A stretch of 64,000 nt of DNA from assembly GCF_003860465.1 (NCBI RefSeq), contig NZ_CP034183.1, positions 1,874,001 through 1,938,000 of the forward strand. Direction: 5' to 3'. Shown here piece after piece: positions 34,713-46,321 of this stretch. Position numbers and translations under genes: made by a program. Position 1 is the stretch's first letter; the number at the start of each line of letters is the position of its first letter. The notes beneath the pieces are model-generated. The model saw only the letters and a program-made list of their open reading frames with translations, did not search any database and was not told where the DNA came from. Source of the DNA: Deinococcus psychrotolerans (GTDB lineage: Bacteria > Deinococcota > Deinococci > Deinococcales > Deinococcaceae).

Positions 34713-36113
34713 ATGAACGGCAAATACATCACCAAACTGGGATTTACCAACAAAAGCATTGGGCTGGCTCTGGCCGCCGCGCAGCTTCGGGAAGCGGCTG
34801 GCTTGGAGCGCAGCGCCATTCTGGATGAACTTTCAAAGGTCAAGGCCGATCCGGCTGGCTTTCAAAGTGGCGTCTACGCCGACTTGGTGCGCGAGTTGCT
34901 GACTCAGCAGGCCCACACCGACCTGCACGCCGCCGACGCCCTGCGCTCCGCCGCCTTGCCGTATGCCCAATTTGGCGCGGCCCTGATCGATCAGGGCGCA
35001 CGCGATCAAATGAACGTGGCGATGCGCTTGCCAATCACCCGCGCCGGAGCACTGATGCCCGACGCCCACGTCGGCTACGGGCTGCCGATTGGCGGCGTGC
35101 TGGCCGCTGAAAACGCGGTGATCCCTTACGGTGTGGGGGTTGACATTGGCTGCTCGATGCGCCTCTCCGTCTTTGCCGTGCCCGCCGATACCCTCAAAAC
35201 TGCCGAAGCACTGGCCCTCCTGCAAAAGCACACCCGCTTCGGTGCTGGCGTCAGCTTCGAGCGCCGTGAGCGCATCGGCCACGACGTCTTGGACGAAGCG
35301 GTTTGGGATGACCAGCCGATCTTGCGCCGGTTGCACGACAAAGCCGCCGATCAAATCGGCTCCTCGGGCAGCGGCAACCATTTCGCCGAGTTCGGCAGCT
35401 TTACGCTGGGTCAATCGGAATTGGGATTGGACGCCGGAACGTACCTCGCCCTGCTCACCCACAGCGGCTCACGCGGCTTTGGGGCGCAGGTGGCGGGTCA
35501 CTTCACCAAGCTGGCCGAGAGCTTGCACCCGACCCTGCATCCCAGCGCCAAAAAGCTGGCCTGGCTCAGCTTGGACAGTGAAGAGGGCCAGGCGTATTGG
35601 CAGGCCATGAACCTGGCGGGCCGTTACGCGCTGGCCAACCACGAGCAGATTCATGCCCGAATCGCCAAAGCGCTGGGCCAGACGCCCGCATTAAGCGCCC
35701 ACAACAGCCACAACCTGGCCTGGAAAGAGCAGGTCGGCGGCTCGGAACTCATCGTTCACCGCAAGGGAGCCACCCCTGCCGCCGCCGGACAACTCGGCCT
35801 GATTCCCGGCAGCATGGCCGATCCAGGGTACTTGGTGCGCGGCAAAGGTCACGCTCCTTCGCTGGCCAGCGCTTCGCACGGCGCGGGCCGCCAACTCGGG
35901 CGCAAAGCCGCTCAGAATACGCTGAGCAAGTCGGAAGTCAGCGCTTACCTGAAAGACAAAGGCGTGACCCTGCTCGGCGGCGGCATCGACGAAGCGCCGC
36001 AGGCTTACAAGCGCATTCAGGACGTGATCGCTGCTCAGAGCGAATTGGTGGACGTGTTGGGCGAGTTCCGGCCCAAAGTGGTCAGAATGGACAGCGGCAG
36101 CGAAGACATCTGA
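34713..36113 (+). CDS. rtcB: RtcB-family RNA-splicing ligase
   Basis: A 466-residue RNA ligase that joins 2',3'-cyclic phosphate or 3'-phosphate ends to 5'-OH ends using GTP and Mn2+. All family motifs appear in order: MPDAHVGYGLPIGGVLA, GVGVDIGCSM (metal Cys), SGSGNHFAEFG, LTHSGSRGFG, AHNSHNLAWKE, HRKGATPA, PGSMADPGYLVRG and SASHGAGR, whose histidine is guanylylated, then the C-terminal GGGIDEAPQAYKRI. Possible roles are tRNA or rRNA repair after nuclease damage. It has no archease or RtcA neighbour. The closest start signal is weak (GGAACG), and a mini-ORF precedes it. Confidence 0.93.
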   Translation: MNGKYITKLGFTNKSIGLALAAAQLREAAGLERSAILDELSKVKADPAGFQSGVYADLVRELLTQQAHTDLHAADALRSAALPYAQFGAALIDQGARDQMNVAMRLPITRAGALMPDAHVGYGLPIGGVLAAENAVIPYGVGVDIGCSMRLSVFAVPADTLKTAEALALLQKHTRFGAGVSFERRERIGHDVLDEAVWDDQPILRRLHDKAADQIGSSGSGNHFAEFGSFTLGQSELGLDAGTYLALLTHSGSRGFGAQVAGHFTKLAESLHPTLHPSAKKLAWLSLDSEEGQAYWQAMNLAGRYALANHEQIHARIAKALGQTPALSAHNSHNLAWKEQVGGSELIVHRKGATPAAAGQLGLIPGSMADPGYLVRGKGHAPSLASASHGAGRQLGRKAAQNTLSKSEVSAYLKDKGVTLLGGGIDEAPQAYKRIQDVIAAQSELVDVLGEFRPKVVRMDSGSEDI

Positions 36114-36126
36114 CACACAAGAAAGT

Positions 36127-36153
36127 GGGACGCCTCTGTAGTAGGGGCGTCCC
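36127..36153 (+). terminator. Hairpin after rtcB
   Basis: GGGACGCC (36127-36134) pairs with GGCGTCCC (36146-36153), 8 bp, at the convergence of rtcB and the HRDC gene. It lacks a T tail, so its strength is uncertain. Confidence 0.5.
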
Positions 36154-36175
36154 GCTTGACGTGCTCAGTGCGTAC

Positions 36176-37834
36176 TCAGTCCGGCTGCACCGTACCCAAA
36201 ATCGCCTCGCCGTACTTGCGAACCCGTTCCGGCCCCATGCCGCGCACCTTCCGGAGTTCGGTTTCGTCTCTCGGAGCGCTTCTGGCAATTTCGGCCAGCG
36301 TCGCGTTGCTGGCAATAATGAAGCGGCTGATCTCCTGACGCTTGGCCTCGGCGTTGCGCCAGTCGCGCAACCGAGCGAAAACAGCCCGCTGCTCGTCGCT
36401 GAGGCCCTCGGTGGGGTCTTTGCTCTCGGCGGGCGGCAGGTCGGGGGTCAGCACGATTTCAGGTTGAGGCGGCTCGCTGGGCAGGGCGGGCGGCTCAGGA
36501 GCAAGCTCGGCCGGTTGACTTTCAGCCGAGCCGGCAGCGTTTTCTCCAGTTGAAGCTGTGTCCTGAAGACGGTCTTGGGCTTGCTCCGCTTCGGGTTCGG
36601 GTTGACCGGACTGAGCCGAGCGGTTCCAATCTTCTGAACGCTGCTCTTGCCGCCGCCCCGACTTGGGCCAGCGCTGCGGCCTGCGGCCCGTGTCAGGCAA
36701 GTCGGCGGGCGCGGCTGTGCTTGGAGACTCGGCCTCCGAATCCGCGTCTGTCAGTTCGGGCGCTTGTTCCTCGACTTCCTCACGCCTGCGCTCCGGCTCG
36801 GGATGCGGCGCACTGTCTGAAAAAACGATCTCCGGTACATAGGACAGCGGCTCGGGAGTGGGTGCAAGCGGGCGGGCGGTTTGGGCAGCAGGTTGAGCAG
36901 CAGTGGAAGCAGGCAAGCTGGTTTCGCTTGGACTGGTTTCACTCAGCGCTGCGCCGGTTGCGCCCGCTTCGTTCTTGTCGTTTTCGTTCCTGTCGTCCCT
37001 GCTCACCGTTGAAGAAGCGGATGGGGCTTGGTTGGCCTGACTTTGCTCATCCCAGACTTGGGTTTCGCCGCGCAGCAAAGCCAGCACCGCGTCTAGCCCT
37101 TGCACGCCCGGAGTGATCAGTGTGCCTGCGCCCACGTTACGCGACGCCGCCAGCACGCCGCCGAGGGGCGCGTGGCTGTCGGGTGCGCTGTCAGGCGCGA
37201 GCAGCAGCGCGGTTGGTCCGACTTCCTGCGCCGCGCCCGCGAAGCGCTCCATCAACGAGACGGTGGTGCGGGCGGCGCGGGCCAGTCTGAGCGGCAAGGT
37301 CGCCAGATCACGCAAGATCATGGCCATGCCGAGGTCGCTGGGCGCGGGAGCGCGGCGCGGCGGAGCGCTGCCCGCGCCGAAAAGGGCCGAGGCCGTCACG
37401 TCGCCGAAACCGCTGATGGTCGCGGCGTCGCGGTAAACGATCAGCGTCGCCTCACGGCCCAGCCAGCCGCCGCCGGGGGCCAGCGTGGCGTCTACCAGCA
37501 CCGGCACGCCCGCCCGTTTGGCCCGCTTGAGGGCGCGTTCGTCGGGTTCGAGCAGCCACACCGCCACCGCGCCGCGCCAGTCAGCGTCGATGGTGGCCAC
37601 CGCCAGCCCAGCCGAGGCGAACACCTCGCGGCTGACCCCCAAGCGGGCATCGACCCGCAGCGTACCGGGGCCGAATTGCGCGAAGAGTTGGCGGGCCAGC
37701 GCGGCTTGATCGGCCAAGAATAAGCCCCAGTCGGCCCCTTCGAGGTCGGCCAGAGCGCGGCTCAAACGGGTGTGCGGATCGCCCGCTTCGGCGTGGAGGC
37801 CGGGCAAGCGGACATCAGGAGAAACGGCAGTCAT
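36176..37834 (-). CDS. Degenerate Cys/Met-metabolism PLP-enzyme domain fused to a C-terminal HRDC domain
   Basis: A 552-residue protein in three parts. Residues about 15-175 follow the cystathionine gamma-synthase fold (DPHTRLSRALADLEGADWGL, VDATLAPGGGW, then ATISGFGDVTASALFG), but the PLP lysine in the usual ATKY-type segment is missing. About 255-475 is a low-complexity Glu/Pro/Ser/Ala linker. The end (about 480-550) is a full HRDC domain (DEQRAVFARLRDWRN, then LRKVRGMGPERVRKYG), a nucleic-acid binding module of RecQ and RNase D. A comparable Deinococcus protein has been described. It follows accA in the same direction by 92 bases. Confidence 0.8.
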   Translation of the reverse strand: MTAVSPDVRLPGLHAEAGDPHTRLSRALADLEGADWGLFLADQAALARQLFAQFGPGTLRVDARLGVSREVFASAGLAVATIDADWRGAVAVWLLEPDERALKRAKRAGVPVLVDATLAPGGGWLGREATLIVYRDAATISGFGDVTASALFGAGSAPPRRAPAPSDLGMAMILRDLATLPLRLARAARTTVSLMERFAGAAQEVGPTALLLAPDSAPDSHAPLGGVLAASRNVGAGTLITPGVQGLDAVLALLRGETQVWDEQSQANQAPSASSTVSRDDRNENDKNEAGATGAALSETSPSETSLPASTAAQPAAQTARPLAPTPEPLSYVPEIVFSDSAPHPEPERRREEVEEQAPELTDADSEAESPSTAAPADLPDTGRRPQRWPKSGRRQEQRSEDWNRSAQSGQPEPEAEQAQDRLQDTASTGENAAGSAESQPAELAPEPPALPSEPPQPEIVLTPDLPPAESKDPTEGLSDEQRAVFARLRDWRNAEAKRQEISRFIIASNATLAEIARSAPRDETELRKVRGMGPERVRKYGEAILGTVQPD

Positions 37835-37926
37835 AGCCTTTATTGTGACGGATTGAGGCGGGTAAGAGGAAGAAAGGCCTGTGGGGGAGAAAAAGACGGC
37901 CGGGCTGGTCAAACCCGCTCCGGCCC

Positions 37927-38882
<956 letters not shown>

Positions 38883-38886
<4 letters not shown>

Positions 38887-39758
38887 GACGCCTGCTCCCG
38901 CTGGGGCACGGACGCTTCAGGAAGCAGCAGCCGCAGGAGCTTGGCCAGCTCACCGCGCTGCTCGCGCCTATCGACGATCATGTCCACCATGCCGTGTTCA
39001 AGCAGAAATTCGGCCCGCTGAAAACCTTCCGGCAAGTTCTGACGAATGGTCTGCTGAATGACCCTCGGCCCCGCGAAGCCGATCAGGGCTCCCGGCTCGG
39101 CCACGATCACGTCGGCGATGGTGGCAAAGCTGGCGGTCACGCCGCCGGTGGTGGGGTCGGTCAGAATGCTGATGTACGGCAGCCCCCGGCTGGAGAGCGC
39201 TTCCAGCGCCACCGTCGTTTTGGCCATCTGCATCAGTGACAAGGCGCTTTCCTGCATTCTGGCTCCGCCGGAAGCCGCCACCAGCACCAGCGGCAAGCCC
39301 TCCTCACCGGCCCGCTCGGCGGCGCGGGCAATCTCTTCGCCCACCACGCTGCCCATGCTACCGCCGGAAAACTCGAAATCCATGATGGCGGCGGCCACGC
39401 TCACGCCTTCGATCTGGCCGCGCCCGGTCAGAATGGCGTCGGGGCGGCCCGTCTTGATTTGCGCCCGCTTGAGACGCTGCGGATAACTTTCGGTGTCTTG
39501 AAAGTTCAGCGCGTCCACCGGGTAGATGCTGCCCGACCACTGCATCAGCGGCGCGTCGAACAAGACTTCCATGCGCTTGGACGCGCCGAGGCGGTGGTGA
39601 AAACCGCAGTGCGGACAGACGTAAGCGCCCAGCGCCAGATCACGCAGATACACATTTTCTTTACACTGCGGGCATTTGCCCCACAAATCAGGGGTATCCG
39701 CTTCGCTGGGCGGGCTGACCTGCGGGCGACGCCTGCGGAAAAATTTGTCGAGGGCCAA
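38883..39758 (-). CDS. accD: Acetyl-CoA carboxylase carboxyltransferase subunit beta
   Basis: A 291-residue subunit with a four-cysteine zinc ribbon at the N-terminus (C29, C32, C48, C51: CPQC and CPHC) that binds DNA or RNA in some bacteria, then the crotonase-like carboxyltransferase domain (about 60-285: [50 protein letters not shown]). The start is a TTG at 39758 (protein [12 protein letters not shown]), 7-8 bases after AAGGAG; the longer frame to 39812 lacks these signals. It is the first gene of accD-accA and perhaps the HRDC gene. Confidence 0.95.
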
Positions 39759-39870
39759 GGGGAACGCTCCTTTATCACGGCATTCTAGCGGGAGGACCAA
39801 CGCTGCGCCCACCGAGAGCGGCCGAGCTGGACTGAGTACAAATTCTTGCTAAAAAGCTTTTTGGCTGAAC

Positions 39871-40329
39871 CTAATCGCCCAGTTTACGGCGCAAAAAAGC
39901 GCTGAGTGCGCCCAAATCCTGCTTGAGTTGGCCGTTGCTCACGCCGTCGTCTTTGGTCAGCAGTGCAGACGCGGGCGGCAAGCTGCGGCTCTGGGTCAGT
40001 TGGGTGTCTAAGCCCGCAAAACGCTTGTCGAGCGCCGCCTGAAGCTGGGCAAAGCGGCTGGCTTCCTGGCTGTCGAGGCTCTGGCGCACCGAATCGAGGT
40101 CGCGCAGCAGCTTGGCGGTATCGGCCTCGCGGCGCAGGCTGCTGAAACTGGCGGCCACGTAAGCCAGCACAGCGACCAGGGCGCTGGTGATCAGCAAAAT
40201 CAGGCCCAGCGGCCCGGTGTAAACGGCAAAGCCCATGTTGATGTCATGCGTGAACATCAGCGAGTTGATGTTGAGCAAGCCGAACACCAAATGCAGCACC
40301 AACACGACGATCAGCAAAAGGAGACGCAT
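39871..40329 (-). CDS. LapA-like membrane protein with coiled-coil tail
   Basis: A 152-residue protein with two membrane helices (about 3-23 and 37-62) and a cytoplasmic helical tail (about 65-120, SLRREADTAKLLRDLDSVRQ) likely to form a coiled coil, ending with a charged SAFLRRKLGD. The two-helix hairpin plus coiled coil fits LapA/DUF1049 proteins, which affect lipopolysaccharide assembly in Gram-negatives; in Deinococcus the role is unknown. Monocistronic, between accD and a lone gene. Confidence 0.65.
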   Translation of the reverse strand: MRLLLLIVVLVLHLVFGLLNINSLMFTHDINMGFAVYTGPLGLILLITSALVAVLAYVAASFSSLRREADTAKLLRDLDSVRQSLDSQEASRFAQLQAALDKRFAGLDTQLTQSRSLPPASALLTKDDGVSNGQLKQDLGALSAFLRRKLGD

Positions 40330-40388
40330 GGAGTAAGGGTAACAGAAATGACGGTCTGCACCTTGGAAGTGTAAGCGGCCCTTCCTGC

Positions 40389-40931
40389 CTACTGGAGAGG
40401 CAGCAAAAAGTCGTACCCCTTGGTGTTGGGCCGCCTCGTCGCCAAGTAAACGGCTCCATCCGCCGAGTTCCGCGAAGCGAAATTGGCCTTGCCGCCCACA
40501 ATCAAACCGTCCACTTCACAAACATCTCTGCGGTTAGGAACACGGCAATTGATGTTGCGCTCCTGTCCGTCCAAGGCTTTGAGCGGGCCATGCTGAAGGC
40601 TTGAACCGGCAAAGAGATTGGCCCGTACCAGTCGTTCTAAATCGCTCTGATTGAGCTTGCCACCCATCCACTCAAGAATATCCCGCGTGGTGTCTCTGTC
40701 GCCTTGATTGGGAATGAGGAAAACGATTGGGCCCTTGATGTCTCTCAGGACAGTTCGGGCCGTTTGACAGTACAAGTCTTCACGGCCTTTGGCACAGAGT
40801 CTGATCCATTCTCTGGCGTCGCTGGGACTCCGCAAATCCAAACCTGGGTTCCAGACAGAACTGGCCAGAAGACCGAGTGGCACCAGAACAATCAGGCCAG
40901 CCACCACCGCCAAAACAGCCCGGCTAGACAC
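40389..40931 (-). CDS. Membrane-anchored protein, possibly a degenerate fasciclin-like domain
   Basis: A 180-residue protein with one N-terminal membrane helix (AVLAVVAGLIVLVPLGLLASSVW) and a soluble remainder outside. Part of it (about 95-175: SDLERLVRANLFAGSSL, LKALDGQERNINC, VDGLIVGGKAN, GAVYLATRR) has the rhythm of a fasciclin/FAS1 domain (a leucine-rich helix, then an L-x-G strand and an NGxV-like strand), but the match is weak. Cys55 with Cys in REDLYC, and Cys in NINCRV with VCEVDG, could form two disulfides. The GTG start lies 11 bases after the deoA stop, so it is probably the second gene of a deoA message. Confidence 0.6.
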   Translation of the reverse strand: MSSRAVLAVVAGLIVLVPLGLLASSVWNPGLDLRSPSDAREWIRLCAKGREDLYCQTARTVLRDIKGPIVFLIPNQGDRDTTRDILEWMGGKLNQSDLERLVRANLFAGSSLQHGPLKALDGQERNINCRVPNRRDVCEVDGLIVGGKANFASRNSADGAVYLATRRPNTKGYDFLLPLQ

Positions 40932-40941
40932 CGCTTTTCAC

Positions 40942-42243
40942 TTACTCCACCCGACCCAAAATCAGCTCCGGCACTTCCAGCTGAGTTGATCCGACGCTGA
41001 GGCCGCCGCGCAGCAGCTCCAGCGCCGTGTCCAGGCCGCGTCCGTCTCGGTGATAAATCCGGGCCAGCACCTCGCCCGCTTGCACTGCTTCGCCGGGTTT
41101 CTTGACCAACTCAACCCCGACGCCGTGATCGATCTGCTCGCCTTTGCGCTCGCGCCCGCCGCCCAGCACCAGCACCGCCTGACCCACCGCCAAGGCGTCC
41201 ACCGCTTGCAAATAACCGCTCGCCTCGGCCAGCACTTCGGCGCGTCCGGGGGCCACATCCAGCTTGTCGGGGTGGTCAACGAAGGTGGGATCGCCGCCCT
41301 GCGCTGCCACGAAGGCGCGGAACTTGGCAAGGGCCGAGCCGTCTTGCAGGGTCTGACGGGCGCGTGACTCGGCCTCATGCGGGTCTTGACCGTAAGCGGC
41401 CAGCGCTTCTACCGCCAGCGCCACGCACAGCTCAGTCAGATCGTGCGGGCCGTGTCCGTTGAGGGTCGCAACCGCTTCCTGCACTTCCAGACTATTGCCT
41501 GCCAGGTGGCCCAGCGGCGCGTCCATATCGGTCAGCACTGCCCGCACCTTGCGCCCCGCGTGGCTGCCGATGTCCACCATCGCGCGGGCCAGTTCGCGCC
41601 CGTCGTCCAGTGTTTTCATAAACGCGCCCGCGCCGACTTTCACGTCCAGCACGATGGTTTGCGCTCCACTGGCCAGCTTCTTGGACATGATGCTGCTGGC
41701 GATCAGCGGCAAGCAGGCGACGGTGGCCGTCACGTCGCGCAGAGCGTAGAGCAGGCCGTCGGCGGGCGCGAGGTCTTTGCTCTGACCCACCAAAGCCAGC
41801 CCAATTTCGCGGGCCTGTGCCAGAAATGCCTCGTCCGATAAAGTGCCGTCCCAGCCGGGAATGCTCTCCAATTTGTCGATGGTGCCGCCGGTATGGGCCA
41901 GCCCGCGACCGCTCATCTTGGCCACCGTCAGGCCCAGCGCCGCCAGCATCGGCGTCAGGATGAGGCTGGTCTTGTCGCCCACACCGCCGGTGGAATGCTT
42001 GTCAACGGTGTTGCTGAGGCTGCTCAAGTCAAATTGGTCGCCGCTTCCTGCCATCACCAAGGTCAAATCGGCCACTTCGCGGGGCGTCATGCCGCGCAAG
42101 TAGATCGCCATCAGCCAGGCGCTGATCTGGTAATCCGGCACCTCGCCGCGTGTGTAGCCCAGAACCAGGGTTTCCAGCTCAGCGCGGCTATGTTCTTGGC
42201 CGTCGCGCTTTTTGGCGATCAAATCGGGGATGTGGGAAGTCAT
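40942..42243 (-). CDS. deoA: Thymidine or pyrimidine-nucleoside phosphorylase
   Basis: A 433-residue enzyme that splits pyrimidine nucleosides with phosphate to base and (deoxy)ribose-1-phosphate in nucleoside salvage. The glycosyltransferase-fold signature [13 protein letters not shown] is at 82-94, [17 protein letters not shown] follows, and [19 protein letters not shown] is in the phosphate site. The C-terminal pyrimidine nucleoside phosphorylase domain ([18 protein letters not shown], then [19 protein letters not shown]) is present. TACCCT lies 6 bases before the ATG. Confidence 0.93.
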   Translation of the reverse strand: MTSHIPDLIAKKRDGQEHSRAELETLVLGYTRGEVPDYQISAWLMAIYLRGMTPREVADLTLVMAGSGDQFDLSSLSNTVDKHSTGGVGDKTSLILTPMLAALGLTVAKMSGRGLAHTGGTIDKLESIPGWDGTLSDEAFLAQAREIGLALVGQSKDLAPADGLLYALRDVTATVACLPLIASSIMSKKLASGAQTIVLDVKVGAGAFMKTLDDGRELARAMVDIGSHAGRKVRAVLTDMDAPLGHLAGNSLEVQEAVATLNGHGPHDLTELCVALAVEALAAYGQDPHEAESRARQTLQDGSALAKFRAFVAAQGGDPTFVDHPDKLDVAPGRAEVLAEASGYLQAVDALAVGQAVLVLGGGRERKGEQIDHGVGVELVKKPGEAVQAGEVLARIYHRDGRGLDTALELLRGGLSVGSTQLEVPELILGRVE

Positions 42244-42249
42244 CTCAGT

Positions 42250-42255
42250 AGGGTA
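42250..42255 (-). promoter_or_regulatory. Candidate leaderless -10 box of deoA
   Basis: TACCCT on the minus strand, 6 bases before the ATG at 42243, no ribosome site. Confidence 0.4.
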
Positions 42256-42360
42256 CAGAGTTTTGGGCCTCCACTGGCTTAAACGTCAGCTGGCTTCAAG
42301 TCAGGCTTAACCGCTGGGCACAGACTCTTTAAGGCCCTGTTGCCGTCAGGAGGTGTTGCC

Positions 42361-42789
42361 ATGCCGCGTACCGACGTTTTGCCCCACACTCCACCTATAA
42401 CCATTGCGCCGATCAAGCGCCGTACCATCAGTCTAGAAGCCCGATTTCAGCGCCTCTCCAGACGCATCGCCGACTTTTCCGGTACGGCCACCGCTTTTAC
42501 CCTGGCGCTGACGAGCTTGGTGGTGTGGGTGGTCACCGGGCCGCTGTTCCGCTTTTCAGACGGCTGGCAGTTGGTCATCAATACCGGCACCACCATCGTC
42601 ACCTTTTTGATGGTGTTCCTGATTCAAAACGCCCAGAACGAAGACACCCGCGAGCTGCACGCCAAGCTGGACGCCGTGCTGCAAGAACTCCGCGCCGAGC
42701 GCAACATGATCCACGACGCCGACTTGCTCCAACTCACTCCCGACGAGATCATGGAGGAAGTGCGGTTGGGCGAACTGGGCGACGACTGA
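42361..42789 (+). CDS. Low-affinity iron permease family membrane protein
   Basis: A 142-residue protein. After a short N-terminus come a basic segment ([19 protein letters not shown]), a first membrane helix with [20 protein letters not shown] and a second with [20 protein letters not shown], the motif of the low-affinity iron permease (Fet4-like) family, and a helical tail ([15 protein letters not shown]). An AGGAGG site with 8-base spacing fixes the ATG at 42361. Monocistronic. Iron transport is a family assignment only; the protein is much shorter than fungal Fet4. Confidence 0.72.
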   Translation: MPRTDVLPHTPPITIAPIKRRTISLEARFQRLSRRIADFSGTATAFTLALTSLVVWVVTGPLFRFSDGWQLVINTGTTIVTFLMVFLIQNAQNEDTRELHAKLDAVLQELRAERNMIHDADLLQLTPDEIMEEVRLGELGDD

Positions 42790-42912
42790 AGTTCCGAATT
42801 CCGACAGCCCGACAGCAGAACTCACCTTTGCCGCCAAGCCGCTCCGTTATACTGGGCGGCTGACATGCGGCGTCCTCACTCAGGGCCAGGCCGCCTTGAG
42901 GAGCAAAGAAGC

Positions 42913-44418
<1,506 letters not shown>

Positions 44419-44492
44419 GTAAGCGGCATCCCACAAGCTCTCTTCACTTTGTCTTGAACTTTTCGGCTTCGTGCGGGGAGCATCATGCTGGC

Positions 44493-44708
44493 ATGACCGA
44501 TCCCAAGATCAGCAGCGATCCCGCCGACACTTCGCCCGCCGAGGGCCAGAGCCACCCGATTCCCGCCGAGGACAAGGGCAAAGGCACCGGCGGCATAGAC
44601 ACCGCTGACCGTGCCGACCCTGCCGAAGGGGGCCGCGACGAAACGCCCGGCAAGGGCGCGAATCTGAGCAGCGCCGCCGACAACGCCGAGGCGAGTGGAC
44701 GTAAATAA
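44493..44708 (+). CDS. Small hydrophilic, disordered protein
   Basis: A 71-residue protein of Asp, Glu, Gly, Pro, Ser, Thr and Lys with hardly any hydrophobic residue (MTDPKISSDPADTSPAEGQ onward). No cysteine and no fold is expected. This is the composition of hydrophilins and stress-related disordered proteins, which Deinococcus has in number, but identity cannot be claimed. A strong terminator 26 bases downstream supports a real one-gene unit. The ribosome site is weak (GGGGAG, 12 bases). Confidence 0.5.
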   Translation: MTDPKISSDPADTSPAEGQSHPIPAEDKGKGTGGIDTADRADPAEGGRDETPGKGANLSSAADNAEASGRK

Positions 44709-44734
44709 GCGCTCTCCAACCACATTAAATTTTC

Positions 44735-44766
44735 GCCCAGCCCTGTGAAGTGGCTGGGCTTTTCTT
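44735..44766 (+). terminator. Terminator after the small hydrophilic-protein gene
   Basis: GCCCAGCC (44735-44742) and GGCTGGGC (44752-44759) form an 8-bp stem followed by TTTTCTT. Longer frames of the next gene that start inside it can be excluded. Confidence 0.85.
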
Positions 44767-44823
44767 GGCCGTTGGTGGAGGAAACCTGAGCGCTTCACCC
44801 ACCCAACCCACCCGCCCAGGTTC

Positions 44824-44829
44824 TAGCGT
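44824..44829 (+). promoter_or_regulatory. Candidate leaderless -10 box of nth
   Basis: TAGCGT lies 7 bases before the ATG at 44837. No ribosome site. Confidence 0.35.
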
Positions 44830-44836
44830 GAAGCTT

Positions 44837-45595
44837 ATGCCTGAGCTGCCGCTGTTCGAGTTGCCCGACACCGACACAAATCACGATCTCAACGTCAACC
44901 AGCCCCCCGAAGCACGGGCTGCCTTACTGCTCACTGTGTATAAGCGCTTCCGTGCCGAGTACGGTGAGGTGCCGCTCACGCCGCGCCGCGAGGCCATGCA
45001 CGAACTCATCAGCACCATTTTGTCTCAGCGCACCACCGCCGCCAACGAGGACGCCGCTTATCAGGAGTTACGCGAATTGGGCGACTGGGACGCCATCGTG
45101 GACGCCCCGACCGAGGCGGTGGCCCACGCTATACGCCTGAGCAATTACCCCGACCAGAAAGCCCCACGCATTCAGGCCACTTTGAAAGCCGTCAAAGCCG
45201 AGCGCGGTAATTACGATCTGGACTTTCTGATCGAGCTAACGCCTGAGGCGGGCCTCAAATGGCTGACTGCTCTGCCGGGAGTCGGCGTCAAGACCGCTTC
45301 GCTGGTGTTGCTGTTCAACTATGCCAAGCCGGTTTTCCCAGTGGATACCCACGTTCACCGCATCACCACCCGCATCGGGGCGATTCCCAAAATGGGTGAG
45401 CAGGCGGCGCACAAAGCGTTGCTCAGTTTGCTGCCACCGGAGCCACCACTGCTCTATGAGCTGCACATCAATTTGCTGCGCCACGGGCAGCGGGTGTGCA
45501 GCTTCAGCTTCCCGAAGTGCGGCAAGTGCGTGCTGCAAGACGTGTGCGACGCTTACCAGATTTACGGGGGCAAGGTTCCGGCTTTTAAGGGTTGA
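44837..45595 (+). CDS. nth: Endonuclease III (DNA glycosylase/AP lyase)
   Basis: A 252-residue base-excision repair enzyme that removes oxidised pyrimidines. The helix-hairpin-helix contains LPGVGVKTASLVL with the catalytic Lys152, the catalytic Asp170 is in FPVDTHVHR, and the 4Fe-4S cluster ligands at the end follow C-x6-C-x2-C-x5-C (VCSFSFPKCGKCVLQDVC). About 20 extra N-terminal residues precede the core. ATG 44837 is used because earlier in-frame starts lie within the upstream terminator. Deinococcus species carry several endonuclease III paralogues. Confidence 0.9.
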   Translation: MPELPLFELPDTDTNHDLNVNQPPEARAALLLTVYKRFRAEYGEVPLTPRREAMHELISTILSQRTTAANEDAAYQELRELGDWDAIVDAPTEAVAHAIRLSNYPDQKAPRIQATLKAVKAERGNYDLDFLIELTPEAGLKWLTALPGVGVKTASLVLLFNYAKPVFPVDTHVHRITTRIGAIPKMGEQAAHKALLSLLPPEPPLLYELHINLLRHGQRVCSFSFPKCGKCVLQDVCDAYQIYGGKVPAFKG

Positions 45596-45715
45596 GCTTG
45601 GCTGAAGTAGTGCTGCTCTCGGGGTCTTGAATCAGCGCCCTCATCAGCGCCACTTCACGTTTGCGCGAATCTTCAGGCATTCACAGGTGGCCGGGTTCGC
45701 TGCCGCAGCGCTCAC

Positions 45716-46321
45716 TCACTTGAGCGCCCCCAGCCATGTTTGATACTGGCTGATTTCTTTGTTTTGAGCGGCGATGATTTGGCGGGCCAGCGTCTTGACC
45801 TCGGCGCTTTGGCTGTTTTTGAGGGCCACTCGACTCATCTCCACTGCGCCCCGGTGATGCGGCAGCATTTCAGTCAGAAACCAACGGTCGACTTGACCCG
45901 CTTTGGGCTGAGTCAAGGCCATCTTGCCGCTCGGCGCAGCCGCCTTCCAAGTGCTGAGCCAAGCCTTCATCTGCCCAATCTCTTTGGTCTGCCCAGCAAT
46001 CACGGCTTTCGCCGCCGCCTTGACCGTCTGCCGGGTACCCTCAGCCAATTCCAAGGCGGCCATATCGAGCGCCATCTGATGATGCTGGGTCATGGCCTGC
46101 GCGAACGCCACATCAAAAGCGCGGCCCTTCAAGGCCTTGAGGTGGCCGAGCGTGTCACTCGCCATGCCGGAGGCTGGGCTGGAGTGACTTGCCGGAGACT
46201 GGCTTGCCTGCGCCTTATCCATCTTCATTCCCGGCATGCTCGCCCCGGCACCAGCCATCAACAGAAGCCCAGCCAGCCAAAGACGCTTGATGGTGTAGCC
46301 GCGATTTCGTTTGGTCATCAT
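45716..46321 (-). CDS. Secreted DUF305 protein
   Basis: A 201-residue protein with signal peptide (RLWLAGLLLMAGAGASMPG), a Met/His/Ser-rich linker (MPGMKMDKAQASQSPASHSS) and two helical DUF305 halves: FDVAFAQAMTQHHQMALDMA and FLTEMLPHHRGAVEMSRVAL, each with the HH...M pattern that resembles ferritin-like or copper-binding four-helix bundles. The Met-rich linker and paired histidines suggest metal binding, probably copper, in the periplasm; not proved. A second ATG one codon in is equally possible as start. Confidence 0.85.
   Translation of the reverse strand: MMTKRNRGYTIKRLWLAGLLLMAGAGASMPGMKMDKAQASQSPASHSSPASGMASDTLGHLKALKGRAFDVAFAQAMTQHHQMALDMAALELAEGTRQTVKAAAKAVIAGQTKEIGQMKAWLSTWKAAAPSGKMALTQPKAGQVDRWFLTEMLPHHRGAVEMSRVALKNSQSAEVKTLARQIIAAQNKEISQYQTWLGALK

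Noticed and set aside
45585..45680. 31-codon minus-strand frame MPEDSRKREVALMRAL between nth and the DUF305 gene
   Set aside because: No ribosome site or promoter, and it runs into the end of nth. Its composition looks protein-like, so it could be a remnant, but there is too little to call.
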